From contig NZ_JAUSZL010000002.1 of NCBI RefSeq assembly GCF_030817535.1, forward strand, positions 7,564,001 to 7,628,000: DNA of 64,000 nucleotides, written 5' to 3'. The notes under the pieces were generated by a model. The model had not been told where the DNA came from and did not search any database. It was given only the letters and a program-made list of their open reading frames with translations. The position numbers were made by a program, and so were the translations under genes. This DNA comes from Streptomyces sp. V3I8. GTDB lineage: Bacteria; Actinomycetota; Actinomycetes; Streptomycetales; Streptomycetaceae. Below, in pieces: positions 43,569-52,353 of the stretch (position 1 is its first letter; each line of letters starts with the position of its first letter).

Positions 43569-44123
43569 TCAGTCCCGCGAGTCCCGCGCGGCCTCGCGCA
43601 GCCGCCCGAACTCCTCCGCCATCGTCGCCGCCGTCCAGTGCGCGTTCAGGCCGCTGGGGTTGGGCAGCACCCACACCCGCGTCGAGCCGAACGTCCGCTC
43701 CTGCGGGCCGATCATGGCCTTGCGGTCGTCGAAGGCCGCCCGGTAGGCGGTCACGCCCACCACCGCGAGCCACCGCGGCCGCAGCCGCTCCACCTTGGCG
43801 GCCAGCAGCCGGCCGCCCTCCCGGTACTCGTCCGCGCCGATCTCGTCGGCCCGGGCGCTGGCCCGCGCCACCACGTTGGTGATGCCGAGCCCGTACGAGA
43901 GCAGCTCGCCCTGCTCCGAGGGCTTCAGCTGCCGCGGGGTGAAGCCGGACAGGTGCAGGACCGGCCAGAAGCGGTTGCCGGGCCGGGCGAAGTGGTGGCC
44001 CGTCGCTGCCGTCATCAGGCCGGGGTTGATGCCGCAGAACAGCACCCGGAGACCGTCCGCGACGAGGTCCGGCACGAGCCGGTCGCGGGCGGCCTCCAGC
44101 TCGGCCTGCGTGAACCGCGTCAG
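43569..44123 (-). CDS. mug: G/U mismatch-specific uracil-DNA glycosylase (Mug/TDG)
   Basis: A 184-residue member of the Mug/TDG branch of uracil-DNA glycosylases. LRVLFCGINPGLMTAATGHH carries the catalytic-site motif GINPG, then FARPGNRFWPVLHLSGFTP, and the C-terminal NPSGLNAHWT is the DNA-intercalation loop. It removes uracil or ethenocytosine from G mispairs. The family N-terminus is matched only by a CTG start at 44121-44123, overlapping the purB stop (CTGA); the first ATG/GTG inside would delete 16 conserved residues. It is translationally coupled to purB. Confidence 0.88.
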   Translation of the reverse strand: MTRFTQAELEAARDRLVPDLVADGLRVLFCGINPGLMTAATGHHFARPGNRFWPVLHLSGFTPRQLKPSEQGELLSYGLGITNVVARASARADEIGADEYREGGRLLAAKVERLRPRWLAVVGVTAYRAAFDDRKAMIGPQERTFGSTRVWVLPNPSGLNAHWTAATMAEEFGRLREAARDSRD

Positions 44124-45559
44124 AGGATCGCCCCCGGCGTGTAACCCGCGGCCTCCGGGTGCCGCTTCACGATCTCCTCGACACGGGCGACCACCACGGC
44201 CACCTGGTCGGCGGCGGCCCCGGTGAAGGACAGCTTGTCGGCCATCAGCGCGTCGAGCTGCGCGCGGTCGAGCGGGATACGCCCGTCCGCGGCGAGCTTG
44301 TCCAGCAGTTCGTTGCGCTCGGTGCCCTGCTCGCGCATGGCGAGGGCGGAGGCGACCGCGTTCTCCTTGATCGCCTCGTGCGCGACCTCGCGGCCGACAC
44401 CCGCGCGCACCGCGCCCATCAGCACCTTGGTCGTCGCGAGGAACGGCAGGTAGCGGTCCAGCTCGCGGGCGACGACCGCCGGGAAGGCACCGAACTCGTC
44501 GAGGACGGTGAGGAAGGTCTCCAGCAGGCCGTCCAGCGCGAAGAACGCGTCGGGCAGCGCGACCCGGCGCACCACCGAGCAGGACACGTCGCCCTCGTTC
44601 CACTGGTCGCCCGCCAGCTCGCCGGTCATCGAGGCGTAGCCGCGCAGGATCACCATCAGGCCGTTGACGCGCTCGCAGGAGCGGGTGTTCATCTTGTGCG
44701 GCATGGCCGAGGAGCCGACCTGGCCGGGCTTGAAGCCCTCGGTCACCAGCTCGTGCCCGGCCATCAGCCGGATGGTCTTGGCGGTGGACGAGGGGGCGGC
44801 GGCCAGCTGGACCAGTGCGGTGACGACCTCGTAGTCCAGCGAGCGCGGATAGACCTGGCCCACCGACGTGAACGCCTGCGAGAAGCCGAGGTGCCCGGCG
44901 ATCCGCCGCTCCAGGTCGGCGAGCTTCGACGCGTCGCCGCCCAGCAGGTCGAGCATGTCCTGGGCCGTGCCCACCGGACCCTTGATGCCGCGCAGCGGGT
45001 AGCGGGCGAGCAGTTCCTCGACCCGGCCGTGCGCGACGAGCAGCTCGTCGGCGGCGGTCGCGAACCGCTTGCCGAGGGTGGTCGCCTGCGCCGCCACGTT
45101 GTGCGAGCGGCCCGCCATGACCAGCTCGCCGTACTCGCCCGCGAGCTTCCCCAGGCGCGCGAGGACGGCGACCGTGCGGTCGCGCACCAGCTCCAGGGAG
45201 AGCCGGATCTGCAGCTGCTCCACGTTCTCGGTGAGGTCGCGCGACGTCATGCCCTTGTGGACGTGCTCGTGCCCGGCGAGGTCGTTGAACTCCTCGATCC
45301 GCGCCTTCACGTCGTGCCGCGTGACCTTCTCGCGCTCGGCGATCGAGGCCAGGTCGACCTGGTCGAGGACCCGCTCGTAGTCGGCGAGGGCGGCGTCCGG
45401 CACCTCGATCCCGAGGTCCTTCTGGGCCCGCAGCACGGCGAGCCACAGCCGGCGCTCCAGCTTCACCTTCTGCTCGGGGGACCACAGGGTGGCGAGCTCG
45501 GCCGAGGCGTAGCGGCCGGCGAGGACGTTCGGGATACGGGGCTTTGCGGGCGCAGTCAC
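44120..45559 (-). CDS. purB: Adenylosuccinate lyase
   Basis: A 479-residue enzyme of the fumarase/aspartase superfamily. The signature GSSAMPHKMN (about residue 283) marks the mobile catalytic loop; TSRDLTENVEQLQI and SHNVAAQATTLGKR hold the other active-site segments. It catalyses two beta-eliminations of fumarate in purine synthesis (SAICAR to AICAR, adenylosuccinate to AMP). The GTG start is in good family register. It is followed by mug with a 4-nt overlap, an unusual partner for a purine enzyme. Confidence 0.95.
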   Translation of the reverse strand: MTAPAKPRIPNVLAGRYASAELATLWSPEQKVKLERRLWLAVLRAQKDLGIEVPDAALADYERVLDQVDLASIAEREKVTRHDVKARIEEFNDLAGHEHVHKGMTSRDLTENVEQLQIRLSLELVRDRTVAVLARLGKLAGEYGELVMAGRSHNVAAQATTLGKRFATAADELLVAHGRVEELLARYPLRGIKGPVGTAQDMLDLLGGDASKLADLERRIAGHLGFSQAFTSVGQVYPRSLDYEVVTALVQLAAAPSSTAKTIRLMAGHELVTEGFKPGQVGSSAMPHKMNTRSCERVNGLMVILRGYASMTGELAGDQWNEGDVSCSVVRRVALPDAFFALDGLLETFLTVLDEFGAFPAVVARELDRYLPFLATTKVLMGAVRAGVGREVAHEAIKENAVASALAMREQGTERNELLDKLAADGRIPLDRAQLDALMADKLSFTGAAADQVAVVVARVEEIVKRHPEAAGYTPGAIL

Positions 45560-45693
45560 GTGGACGGATTCTACTGGCGGTTCCCGCAGACCGGTGCCAC
45601 GGGCCCGTTCGTCGGAACCTACGAAGGAACGGCCGGGCCGGTACGCGCCCCGCTCCACGGACTCCGGGAAGCAGCCGCGCCCCGTCCGGCGGA

Positions 45694-46485
45694 CTACCCC
45701 ACGGACCCCTTGTACTCCTCGTACGGCAGCAGCTGGGGGCGCTTGGGCAGGAGGCCGTCGCCGGACGAGCGGCCGGTGAGCCGGCGGCCGATCCACGGCA
45801 GCAGGTACTGGCGGGCGAAGCGCGCGTCGGCGGTGCGGCGGGCGATCCAGCCGGGCAGCGCGGACGGCGGCATCGGGGCGTGCCACTCGGCGTCCTGCGC
45901 CGCGTTCCCGAGCGCCTGCCACACCGCCTCGGCGACCCGGCGGTGCCCCTCGGCCGTCAGGTGCAGCCGGTCCACGTCCCACATGCGGGGGTCGCTCAGG
46001 GACCGGGCTCCGTAGAGGTCGACCACGAGCGCGCCGTGCCGGGACGCGAGGTCGTCGATGCAGGCGAACAGCTCCTCCATACGCGGACGGAAGCGCTCCA
46101 GGACCGGACCCTGCCGGCCGGGGCTGCGCATCAGGACGAGCTGCTTGCAGGCCGGCGCCAGACGCTCCACGGCCTCCTCCAGGAGCCCGCGGACACGCAC
46201 CATGTCGACCTTGGGCCGCAGGGTGTCGTTGAGCCCGCCGACCAGCGTGATCACGTCGGGCTGCATCGCCACCGCGACGTCCACCTGCTCGGCGACGATC
46301 TGTCCGATGAGCTTGCCGCGCACCGCGAGGTTGGCGTAGCGGAAGCCGGGCGTCTGCGCGGCCATCCGGGCCGCGAGGAGATCCGCCCAGCCCCGGTACG
46401 TCCCGTCGGGCAGGAGGTCCGACATGCCCTCGGTGAAGGAGTCGCCGACCGCGACAAGGCTGGTGAAGGTGGCATTCGTCTGCAT
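45694..46485 (-). CDS. SGNH/GDSL family hydrolase
   Basis: A 263-residue esterase-like protein. Block I is AVGDSFTEGMSDLLPDG with the catalytic Ser, block III is VGGLNDTLRPK, and block V is DRLHLTAEGHRRVAEAV with Asp and His. There is no signal peptide, so it acts in the cytoplasm; the substrate is unknown. It lies upstream of purB, 135 nt away, with no shared operon evidence. ATG 46485 fits the family start. Confidence 0.9.
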   Translation of the reverse strand: MQTNATFTSLVAVGDSFTEGMSDLLPDGTYRGWADLLAARMAAQTPGFRYANLAVRGKLIGQIVAEQVDVAVAMQPDVITLVGGLNDTLRPKVDMVRVRGLLEEAVERLAPACKQLVLMRSPGRQGPVLERFRPRMEELFACIDDLASRHGALVVDLYGARSLSDPRMWDVDRLHLTAEGHRRVAEAVWQALGNAAQDAEWHAPMPPSALPGWIARRTADARFARQYLLPWIGRRLTGRSSGDGLLPKRPQLLPYEEYKGSVG

Positions 46486-46547
46486 GGCGTCAGAGATGAT
46501 AGCGCGTGCACATACCCACCGGTCTGCCCCCGTGACCGGTGGGGCCG

Positions 46548-47561
46548 TCACACGGGCCGGCCGAACAGCTCCCTCAGGACGTCCTCCATCGTCACGAGCC
46601 CGGCCAGCCGCCCGTCCGCGCCGAGCACCGCCGCCAGGTGCGTACGGCTGCGCCGCATGGCGGTCAGGACGTCGTCGAGCGGCGTGCTCTCCCGGACGCG
46701 GGCGATGGACCGCATGTCCCGCAGCTGGAACGGCAGGTCGCGCGGCATCGCGTCCAGGGCGTCCTTGACGTGCAGATAGCCGACGATGCGCAGTCCGTCG
46801 TCCACGACGGGGACGCGGGAGAAGCCCGACTCGGCGGACAGCGCCTCCAGCTGCTCGGGAGTGACGCCCACGCGCGCGTGCACGACGCGTTCCAGCGGCA
46901 GCACCACGTCCCGCACGGGGCGGCGGCCCAGCTCCAGGGCGTCGTGCAGCCGCTCCTGCGCGCGGTCGTCGATGAGCCCCGCCTCGCCGGAGTCCTTCAC
47001 GAGCCGGGCCAGCTCCGTGTCGGAGAAGGTCGCAGACACCTCGTCCCGCGCCTCGACGCGCAGCAGCTTCAGCAGCCCGTTGGCGAACGCGTTGACCGTG
47101 AAGATCACCGGCCGCAGCGCCCGCGACAGGGCGACCAGCGGCGGACCGAGCAGCAGGGCCGTGCGCACGGGCTCCGCGAGCGCGATGTTCTTCGGCACCA
47201 TCTCGCCGAGCAGCATGTGCAGGTACGTGGCCGCGGCGAGCGCGATCACGAACGAGATCGCGTGCCCCGTGCCGGACGACAGCCCCACCGCGTGGAACAC
47301 CGGTTCCAGCAGGTGCGCGATCGCGGGTTCGGCGACCACACCGAGGACCAGCGTGCACAGCGTGATGCCGAGCTGCGCGGCCGCCATCAGCGCGGACACG
47401 TGCTCCAGTCCCCACACCACACCGCGCGCCCGCCGGTCGCCGGCCTCCGCGTACGGTTCGATCTGGCTGCGGCGCACGGAGATCAGCGCGAACTCGGCCG
47501 CCACGAAGAACGCGTTCACGACCAGGGTCGCCAGACCGATCAGCAGCTGTACGGCGGTCAT
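46548..47561 (-). CDS. CorC/HlyC-type CNNM membrane protein with CBS pair
   Basis: A 337-residue protein. A CNNM/DUF21 domain with three or four helices (NAFFVAAEFALISVRRSQI; MLLGEMVPKNIAL) is followed by a CBS pair (residues about 215-335: VTPEQLEALSAESGFSRVPV; HLAAVLGADGRLAGLVTMED). Family members are linked to magnesium or cobalt efflux. It lacks the C-terminal CorC_HlyC domain of its upstream neighbour. Its start overlaps the neighbour's stop (ATGA), so the two paralogues are co-translated and may form a heteromer. Confidence 0.88.
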   Translation of the reverse strand: MTAVQLLIGLATLVVNAFFVAAEFALISVRRSQIEPYAEAGDRRARGVVWGLEHVSALMAAAQLGITLCTLVLGVVAEPAIAHLLEPVFHAVGLSSGTGHAISFVIALAAATYLHMLLGEMVPKNIALAEPVRTALLLGPPLVALSRALRPVIFTVNAFANGLLKLLRVEARDEVSATFSDTELARLVKDSGEAGLIDDRAQERLHDALELGRRPVRDVVLPLERVVHARVGVTPEQLEALSAESGFSRVPVVDDGLRIVGYLHVKDALDAMPRDLPFQLRDMRSIARVRESTPLDDVLTAMRRSRTHLAAVLGADGRLAGLVTMEDVLRELFGRPV

Positions 47562-48916
47562 CGCCCCCGCCCCCCTTCGGATCCCGCTTCTTCCCCGGAC
47601 ACGCCGTCCTCGGCGCCCGGCGGACGCATCAGCACCCGGGCGGCCCGCCGTCCCGTGGCGTCCACCACGTCCAGCCGCCACCCGGCGACCTCGACCGTGT
47701 CCGCCTCGACGGGGATGCGCCCGAGCCGCGTCGCCACGAGGCCCGCGAGGGTCTCGTACGGCCCGTCGGGCGCCCGCAGCCCGACGAGGGCGAGCCGGTC
47801 GATGCGGACGGAGCCGTCGGCCGAGTACAGGGTGCGGCCCTCGTCGTCGGTGCCGGCCGGGGCCAGGTCGGGCGTCTCGTGCGGGTCGTGCTCGTCACGC
47901 ACCTCGCCGACGACCTCCTCGACGATGTCCTCCAGCGTGGCGACCCCGGCGGTGCCGCCGTACTCGTCGATCACGACGGCCATCGTCCGCTTGCCGGACA
48001 GCCGGTCCAGCAGCCGGTCGACGGTCAGCGTCTCCGGCACGAGCAGGGGCTCCCGCATGATCTGCGACACGGTGGTACGGGCCCTGCGGTCGGCCGGTAC
48101 GCCGACGACGTCCTTGATGTGCGCGACGCCGACGACCGAGTCGAGGTTGCCGCGGTGGACGGGGAACCGGGACAGACCCGTCGCCCGGGTCGCGTTCGCC
48201 ACGTCCTCGCAGGTCGCCTGGACGTCCAGGGAGACGACCTGGACCCGCGGTGTCATGACGTTCTCGGCGGTGAGGTCGGCGAGGTTCAGCGTGCGCACGA
48301 ACAGTTCGGCGGTGTCCGCCTCCAGGGCGCCGAGCTTCGCGGAGTGCCGGGCCAGGGCGACGAGCTCCTGCGGGCCGCGCGCGGAGGCCAGCTCCTCGGC
48401 GGGCTCGATCCCGAAGCGGCGTACCACCCGGTTGGCGGTGTTGTTGAGGTGGGAGATGAACGGCCGGAACGTCGCGCTGAACCAGCGCTGCGGCGTCGCC
48501 ACCCGCTTGGCCACGGCGAGCGGCGAGGAGATCGCCCAGTTCTTGGGCACCAGCTCGCCGACGACCATCAGGAAGACCGTCGACAGGGCCGTACCGATCA
48601 CCAGGGAGACCGACGAGGTCGCGGAGTCCGGCAGCCCGGCCGCCTCCAGGGGACCGGCGATGAGTGCGGCGACGGACGGTTCGGCGAGCATGCCGACCAC
48701 CAGATTGGTGACGGTGATGCCGAGCTGGGCGCCGGAGAGCTGGAAGGTGAGGTTCCGTACGGCTCTGAGGGCGCCCGCCGCGCCGACCTCGCCGCGCTCG
48801 ACGGCCCGTTCCAGCTGGCTGCGCTCGACCGTGGTCAGCGAGAACTCGGCCGCGACGAAGGCGCCGCAGGCCAGCGAGAGCAGCACCGCCAGGGCGAGGA
48901 GGAGCACTTCGGTCAT
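47558..48916 (-). CDS. CorC/HlyC-type CNNM protein, full-length
   Basis: A 452-residue protein with a CNNM/DUF21 membrane domain (ACGAFVAAEFSLTTVERSQL; VGELVPKNWAI), a CBS pair (residues about 210-330, MTPRVQVVSLDVQATCED) and a CorC_HlyC domain at the end (IPVEADTVEVAGWRLDVVDA). It probably takes part in divalent-cation export. The first gene of a two-gene coupled unit with a shorter paralogue, a conserved pair in Streptomyces. Confidence 0.9.
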   Translation of the reverse strand: MTEVLLLALAVLLSLACGAFVAAEFSLTTVERSQLERAVERGEVGAAGALRAVRNLTFQLSGAQLGITVTNLVVGMLAEPSVAALIAGPLEAAGLPDSATSSVSLVIGTALSTVFLMVVGELVPKNWAISSPLAVAKRVATPQRWFSATFRPFISHLNNTANRVVRRFGIEPAEELASARGPQELVALARHSAKLGALEADTAELFVRTLNLADLTAENVMTPRVQVVSLDVQATCEDVANATRATGLSRFPVHRGNLDSVVGVAHIKDVVGVPADRRARTTVSQIMREPLLVPETLTVDRLLDRLSGKRTMAVVIDEYGGTAGVATLEDIVEEVVGEVRDEHDPHETPDLAPAGTDDEGRTLYSADGSVRIDRLALVGLRAPDGPYETLAGLVATRLGRIPVEADTVEVAGWRLDVVDATGRRAARVLMRPPGAEDGVSGEEAGSEGGRGR

Positions 48917-49097
48917 CGGGTCACCTCCGTTCCATGGTCGGGCAGGTACAGGGGATACGCGCGGCGTCGACGCGGCGGGACGCCGGGCCGGCGCGTGCCG
49001 GGGCTGTCGGAGGGCTCGTCCATGGGCGGACGCTCACACCTTTCCAGGGGACGTGTCGCCCCTTGCGGTCGACGGACCGGTGACGGCCCGGCTGAGG

Positions 49098-49523
49098 TCA
49101 CTCGGCCAGCGGCTTGGTCCAGCGCCGCCAGTGCTCCTCCGGCGCGTACCCCGCCGCGCGCCAGGCATGGTGGGCCGTTTCGTTGCGGCGCAGCACCATC
49201 GCGTCGCCGCGGCGCCCGCCGAGCCGGACGAACCGTTCCTCGGCCGCCGCCAGGAGCGCCGCGCCGATGCCCTGCCGGCGCCGCGCCGGAGCCACCGCGA
49301 GCCGGTACAGGTGGCAGCGCCAGCCGTCGAAGCCGGCGACGACCGTGCCGACCAGCTCGCCGTCCCGCTCGGCCAGGAGCAGGGCCTCGGGGTCGCGGCC
49401 GACCAGCCGTTCCACGCCGTCCCGGTCGTCGCTGATGCTGGTGCCCTCGGCGGCGGTGCGCCAGAAGGCGAGGACGGCGTCGAGGTCGCCGGGCGCGGCG
49501 GCCCGTATCCGGAGATCAGTCAT
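49098..49523 (-). CDS. GNAT family N-acetyltransferase
   Basis: A 141-residue single-domain GNAT. IRAAAPGDLDAVLAFWRTAA opens strand 1, and the acetyl-CoA loop is VAPARRRQGIGAALLAAAEE; the C-terminal helix contains ETAHHAWRAAGYA. The substrate is unknown. It stands alone between the CNNM genes and a repetitive intergenic stretch. Confidence 0.88.
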   Translation of the reverse strand: MTDLRIRAAAPGDLDAVLAFWRTAAEGTSISDDRDGVERLVGRDPEALLLAERDGELVGTVVAGFDGWRCHLYRLAVAPARRRQGIGAALLAAAEERFVRLGGRRGDAMVLRRNETAHHAWRAAGYAPEEHWRRWTKPLAE

Positions 49524-49564
49524 GCCCGGATCCCATCACGGCCACCGCCCGTGGACACCGGATT

Positions 49565-49670
49565 CCATCATCCGGACGGACACCACTCCAGGACGGACGT
49601 CACTCCCGGACAGGCGTCACCCACCCGGACAGACGTCACCCCCCGGGCCCACGTCCCCCGGACAGGCGTC
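49565..49670. repeat. Imperfect GGACRGRCGTCAC direct repeats
   Basis: At least five copies related to GGACAGGCGTCAC with spacing of about 15-25 bp lie upstream of the GNAT gene (for example near 49568, 49590, 49607, 49627 and 49658). Copies are too degenerate for a strict unit. This may be a regulator-binding cluster or decayed repeat. Confidence 0.55.
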
Positions 49671-49718
49671 ACCCGGGCCCGCGCCAGGCGGACCCGAGGC
49701 CCGTCCAGCGGCCCGGTT

Positions 49719-49766
49719 CCGGGTGGGGTACGGACGCGCGGGCCCGCGCGTCCGTACCCCACCCGG
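49719..49766 (-). terminator. Perfect 48-bp palindrome after the ABC permease gene
   Basis: Two 24-nt arms (49719-49742 and 49743-49766) are exact reverse complements meeting at GGGCCC. The palindrome begins 6 nt beyond the stop of the FtsX-like permease on the minus strand, so it most likely ends that transcript. Confidence 0.75.
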
Positions 49767-49771
49767 CCAGG

Positions 49772-52342
49772 TCACTCGTGTGCGATGGCCGCGAGCACGT
49801 TCATGCGCGACGCGCGCAGGGCCGGCAGCAGCGCGGCCGCGATGCCTACGACCGCCGATCCCACGACGACCGCGACGAGCGTGGTCCACGGGATCGCGAA
49901 CGCCGTCATGCCCTGCAGGGCGAGGACCTGCTGCACGCACACGCCCCACACGAGCCCCAGCGCCAGCCCGAGGACCGCGCCGAACACGGCGATCACCACC
50001 GACTCCAGTCTGATCATCCGCCGCAGCTGCCGCCGGGCGAGCCCGATCGCGCGCAGCAGCCCGATCTCGCGGGTGCGCTCCACGACCGACAGGGCGAGCG
50101 TGTTGACCACGCCGAGGACGGCGATGACGATGGCGAGCCCCAGCAGGGCGTACACCAGGTAGAGCAGCACGGCGATCTGGTCGTGGATCAGCTTCTTGTA
50201 GTCGGCCAGGTCGCGCACCTGCACCTGCGGATACGGGTCGAGCGTCCTGCCGAGGTTCGAGCGCAGGTCGGCGTCGGAGGTGCCCGGCGCCGCGTTCACG
50301 TACAGCGTGGAGTCCTGGCCGCCGGGCACGTACTTCTCGACGGTCGCGAGGCCGAGGAACAGTCCGCCCTGTGTCCCGAAGCCCTCGGCGGAGTCCTGGT
50401 CGGTCAGCGCGGCGACCTTCAGCCCGGCCCTGCGTCCGGCAGGGAACTCGACGGGGACCGTGCTGCCGAGGCGCACGTCGTGGTCCGCGGCGAAACCGGC
50501 GTCCATGGCGATGTTCCCGTCCCCGAGCGCGGCGGCCGTGTCCCCCTCGGCGTAGGTGATGCGGGCGACGTCGTCGAGGTCCGGGCCGTAGCCCGAGGCG
50601 GTCGTCTCGACCCGGTCGCCGTCCGGCAGCCGGACGGCGACCGGCGCGAACCGCTGCCGCACGACGAGTCCCGCGCCGTCCGTGCCCTGCACCTTCTCGG
50701 TGATCTCCTGCGGGAACGGCATGAAGTTGGCGTTCTGCACCACGAAGTCGGCGCCCAGTGTCCTGTCGATCTGCTGGTCGAAGGACTTGGTCATGGACGC
50801 GCTCGCCACGGACATCCCGCCGACCAGGGCGATCCCCACCATCAGCGCCGCCGCGGTGGCGCCCGTGCGGCGCGGGTTGCGCAGCGCGTTGCGCTGGCTC
50901 ATCCGGCCGACCGACCCGAACACGGCGGGGAAGAACCCGCCGAGGACCCGGATCACCGGACGGACCAGCAGCGGCCCCGCGATCACCGTCGCGAGGAGGG
51001 TGAGGACCACACCGAGACCGAGAAGGGAGGAGGCGGACGAGGTCCGGGTCGCCGTCGCGCAGCCCACGAGCGCGGCGGTGCCCAGGGCGCCGACCACCGA
51101 GCCCACGACGGCCCGGGTCCGCAACGGCCGCCCCACACCGGCGATCTCGGCGTCCGCCAGCGCGGCCATCGGCGACACCGTGGCGGCCCGGCGGGCCGGA
51201 AGGTACGCCGCGACGAAGGTGACGCCCACGCCGACGACGTACGACGCGACGGGCGTCCCCCACCCGATGACCATTTCGGTGCTCTTCAGGTTCATGCCGA
51301 ACACACCCATGAGCTCGATGAGCCCGACCGCGAGCCCCGCGCCCGCGGCCAGGCCGAGCGTCGAGCCCACCAGGCCCAGCAGGACCGCCTCGGTGAGCAC
51401 GGAGCGGCGCACCTGCCTGCGGTCGGCGCCGAGCGCGCGCAGCAGTCCCAGCTCGCGTGTCCGCTGGGCGATCAGCATCGAGAAGGTGTTGACGATCAGG
51501 AAGACTCCGACGAGCACCGCGATCCCGGCGAAGCCGAGCATCACGTACTTGATGACGTCGAGGAACCCGCCGAGCTGGGACGCGGCCGTCTCGGCCTGCT
51601 CGTCGGCCGTCTCCAGCTCGTACCTGTCCGCGCCGACCTCGGCGGCGATGCGCTGCTTGAGCTGTTCGTCGCTCACGCCCTCGGCGGCGTCCACCTGGAT
51701 GCTGGTGGCCACCCCCGGCCGGCCCAGCAGCTTGTCCGGCGCGACGGCCGGGTCGAGGAAGACGAGCGCGGCGCCTGGATTGGTGGTCCGGAAGGTCGCG
51801 ATGCCGACGACCTCCACCTCGAACGACCCGGGCTGCGCGATCACGGTCAGCGGGTCGCCGATGTCCACGTGCTTCTTGTCGGCGGTGTCCGCGTCGAGGA
51901 GCGCCTCGCCGGGACCGTGCGGGGCGTGCCCCGAGGTCAGCCGCACGGGGCTGCGGTCGGTGACGAACCAGTCGCCCGCCACGGTGGGGGCGCCCGTGGT
52001 CGGGCCCACCGACTCGTTGTCCCGGTCGACGACGGTGACGTTCTCGACGGACACGTCCGGCCGCGAGAGGGCGACCCCGTCGATCCTGCCGATGCGCTCC
52101 ACGAGGCTCGTGGGCACCGTTTCGACGGCGCCGGAGGGGATGTCCCCCTCCAGGTCGTCGTCCTTGGGGCCCAGGGTCACGTCGGCCGACGTGGACGCGA
52201 AGAGGCGGTCGAACGTACGGCTGACGGTGTCCGAGAAGATCAGGCTGCCCGCGACGAACGCCACGGACAGGACGACGGCCAGCGCCGAGAGCAGCAGCCG
52301 GCCCTTGTGGGCGAGGAAACTCCGGAGTGTCGCCTTCAGCAC
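49772..52342 (-). CDS. FtsX/MacB-type ABC transporter permease
   Basis: The 856-residue membrane protein has eight to ten helices in two FtsX domains (residues about 260-390 and 730-855), each preceded by a large extracellular domain (about 50-230 and 510-690). LAIVIAVLGVVNTLALSVVE and RTREIGLLRAIGLARRQLRR are typical of the last domain. Such permeases transfer lipids or peptides across the envelope by mechanotransmission. GTG 52342 is 12 nt from the ATPase stop, so the two genes form an operon. Confidence 0.9.
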   Translation of the reverse strand: MLKATLRSFLAHKGRLLLSALAVVLSVAFVAGSLIFSDTVSRTFDRLFASTSADVTLGPKDDDLEGDIPSGAVETVPTSLVERIGRIDGVALSRPDVSVENVTVVDRDNESVGPTTGAPTVAGDWFVTDRSPVRLTSGHAPHGPGEALLDADTADKKHVDIGDPLTVIAQPGSFEVEVVGIATFRTTNPGAALVFLDPAVAPDKLLGRPGVATSIQVDAAEGVSDEQLKQRIAAEVGADRYELETADEQAETAASQLGGFLDVIKYVMLGFAGIAVLVGVFLIVNTFSMLIAQRTRELGLLRALGADRRQVRRSVLTEAVLLGLVGSTLGLAAGAGLAVGLIELMGVFGMNLKSTEMVIGWGTPVASYVVGVGVTFVAAYLPARRAATVSPMAALADAEIAGVGRPLRTRAVVGSVVGALGTAALVGCATATRTSSASSLLGLGVVLTLLATVIAGPLLVRPVIRVLGGFFPAVFGSVGRMSQRNALRNPRRTGATAAALMVGIALVGGMSVASASMTKSFDQQIDRTLGADFVVQNANFMPFPQEITEKVQGTDGAGLVVRQRFAPVAVRLPDGDRVETTASGYGPDLDDVARITYAEGDTAAALGDGNIAMDAGFAADHDVRLGSTVPVEFPAGRRAGLKVAALTDQDSAEGFGTQGGLFLGLATVEKYVPGGQDSTLYVNAAPGTSDADLRSNLGRTLDPYPQVQVRDLADYKKLIHDQIAVLLYLVYALLGLAIVIAVLGVVNTLALSVVERTREIGLLRAIGLARRQLRRMIRLESVVIAVFGAVLGLALGLVWGVCVQQVLALQGMTAFAIPWTTLVAVVVGSAVVGIAAALLPALRASRMNVLAAIAHE

Positions 52343-52353
52343 GACTGTCTGCC

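Noticed and set aside
48913..49023. 36-codon frame overlapping the CNNM gene start by ATGA
   Set aside because: Pro/Arg-rich with no ribosome-binding site; a coupled leader peptide is possible but unsupported.
46539..50162. 1,207-codon plus-strand frame
   Set aside because: It is antisense to the two CNNM genes and others that have clear motifs; no start signal or domain.
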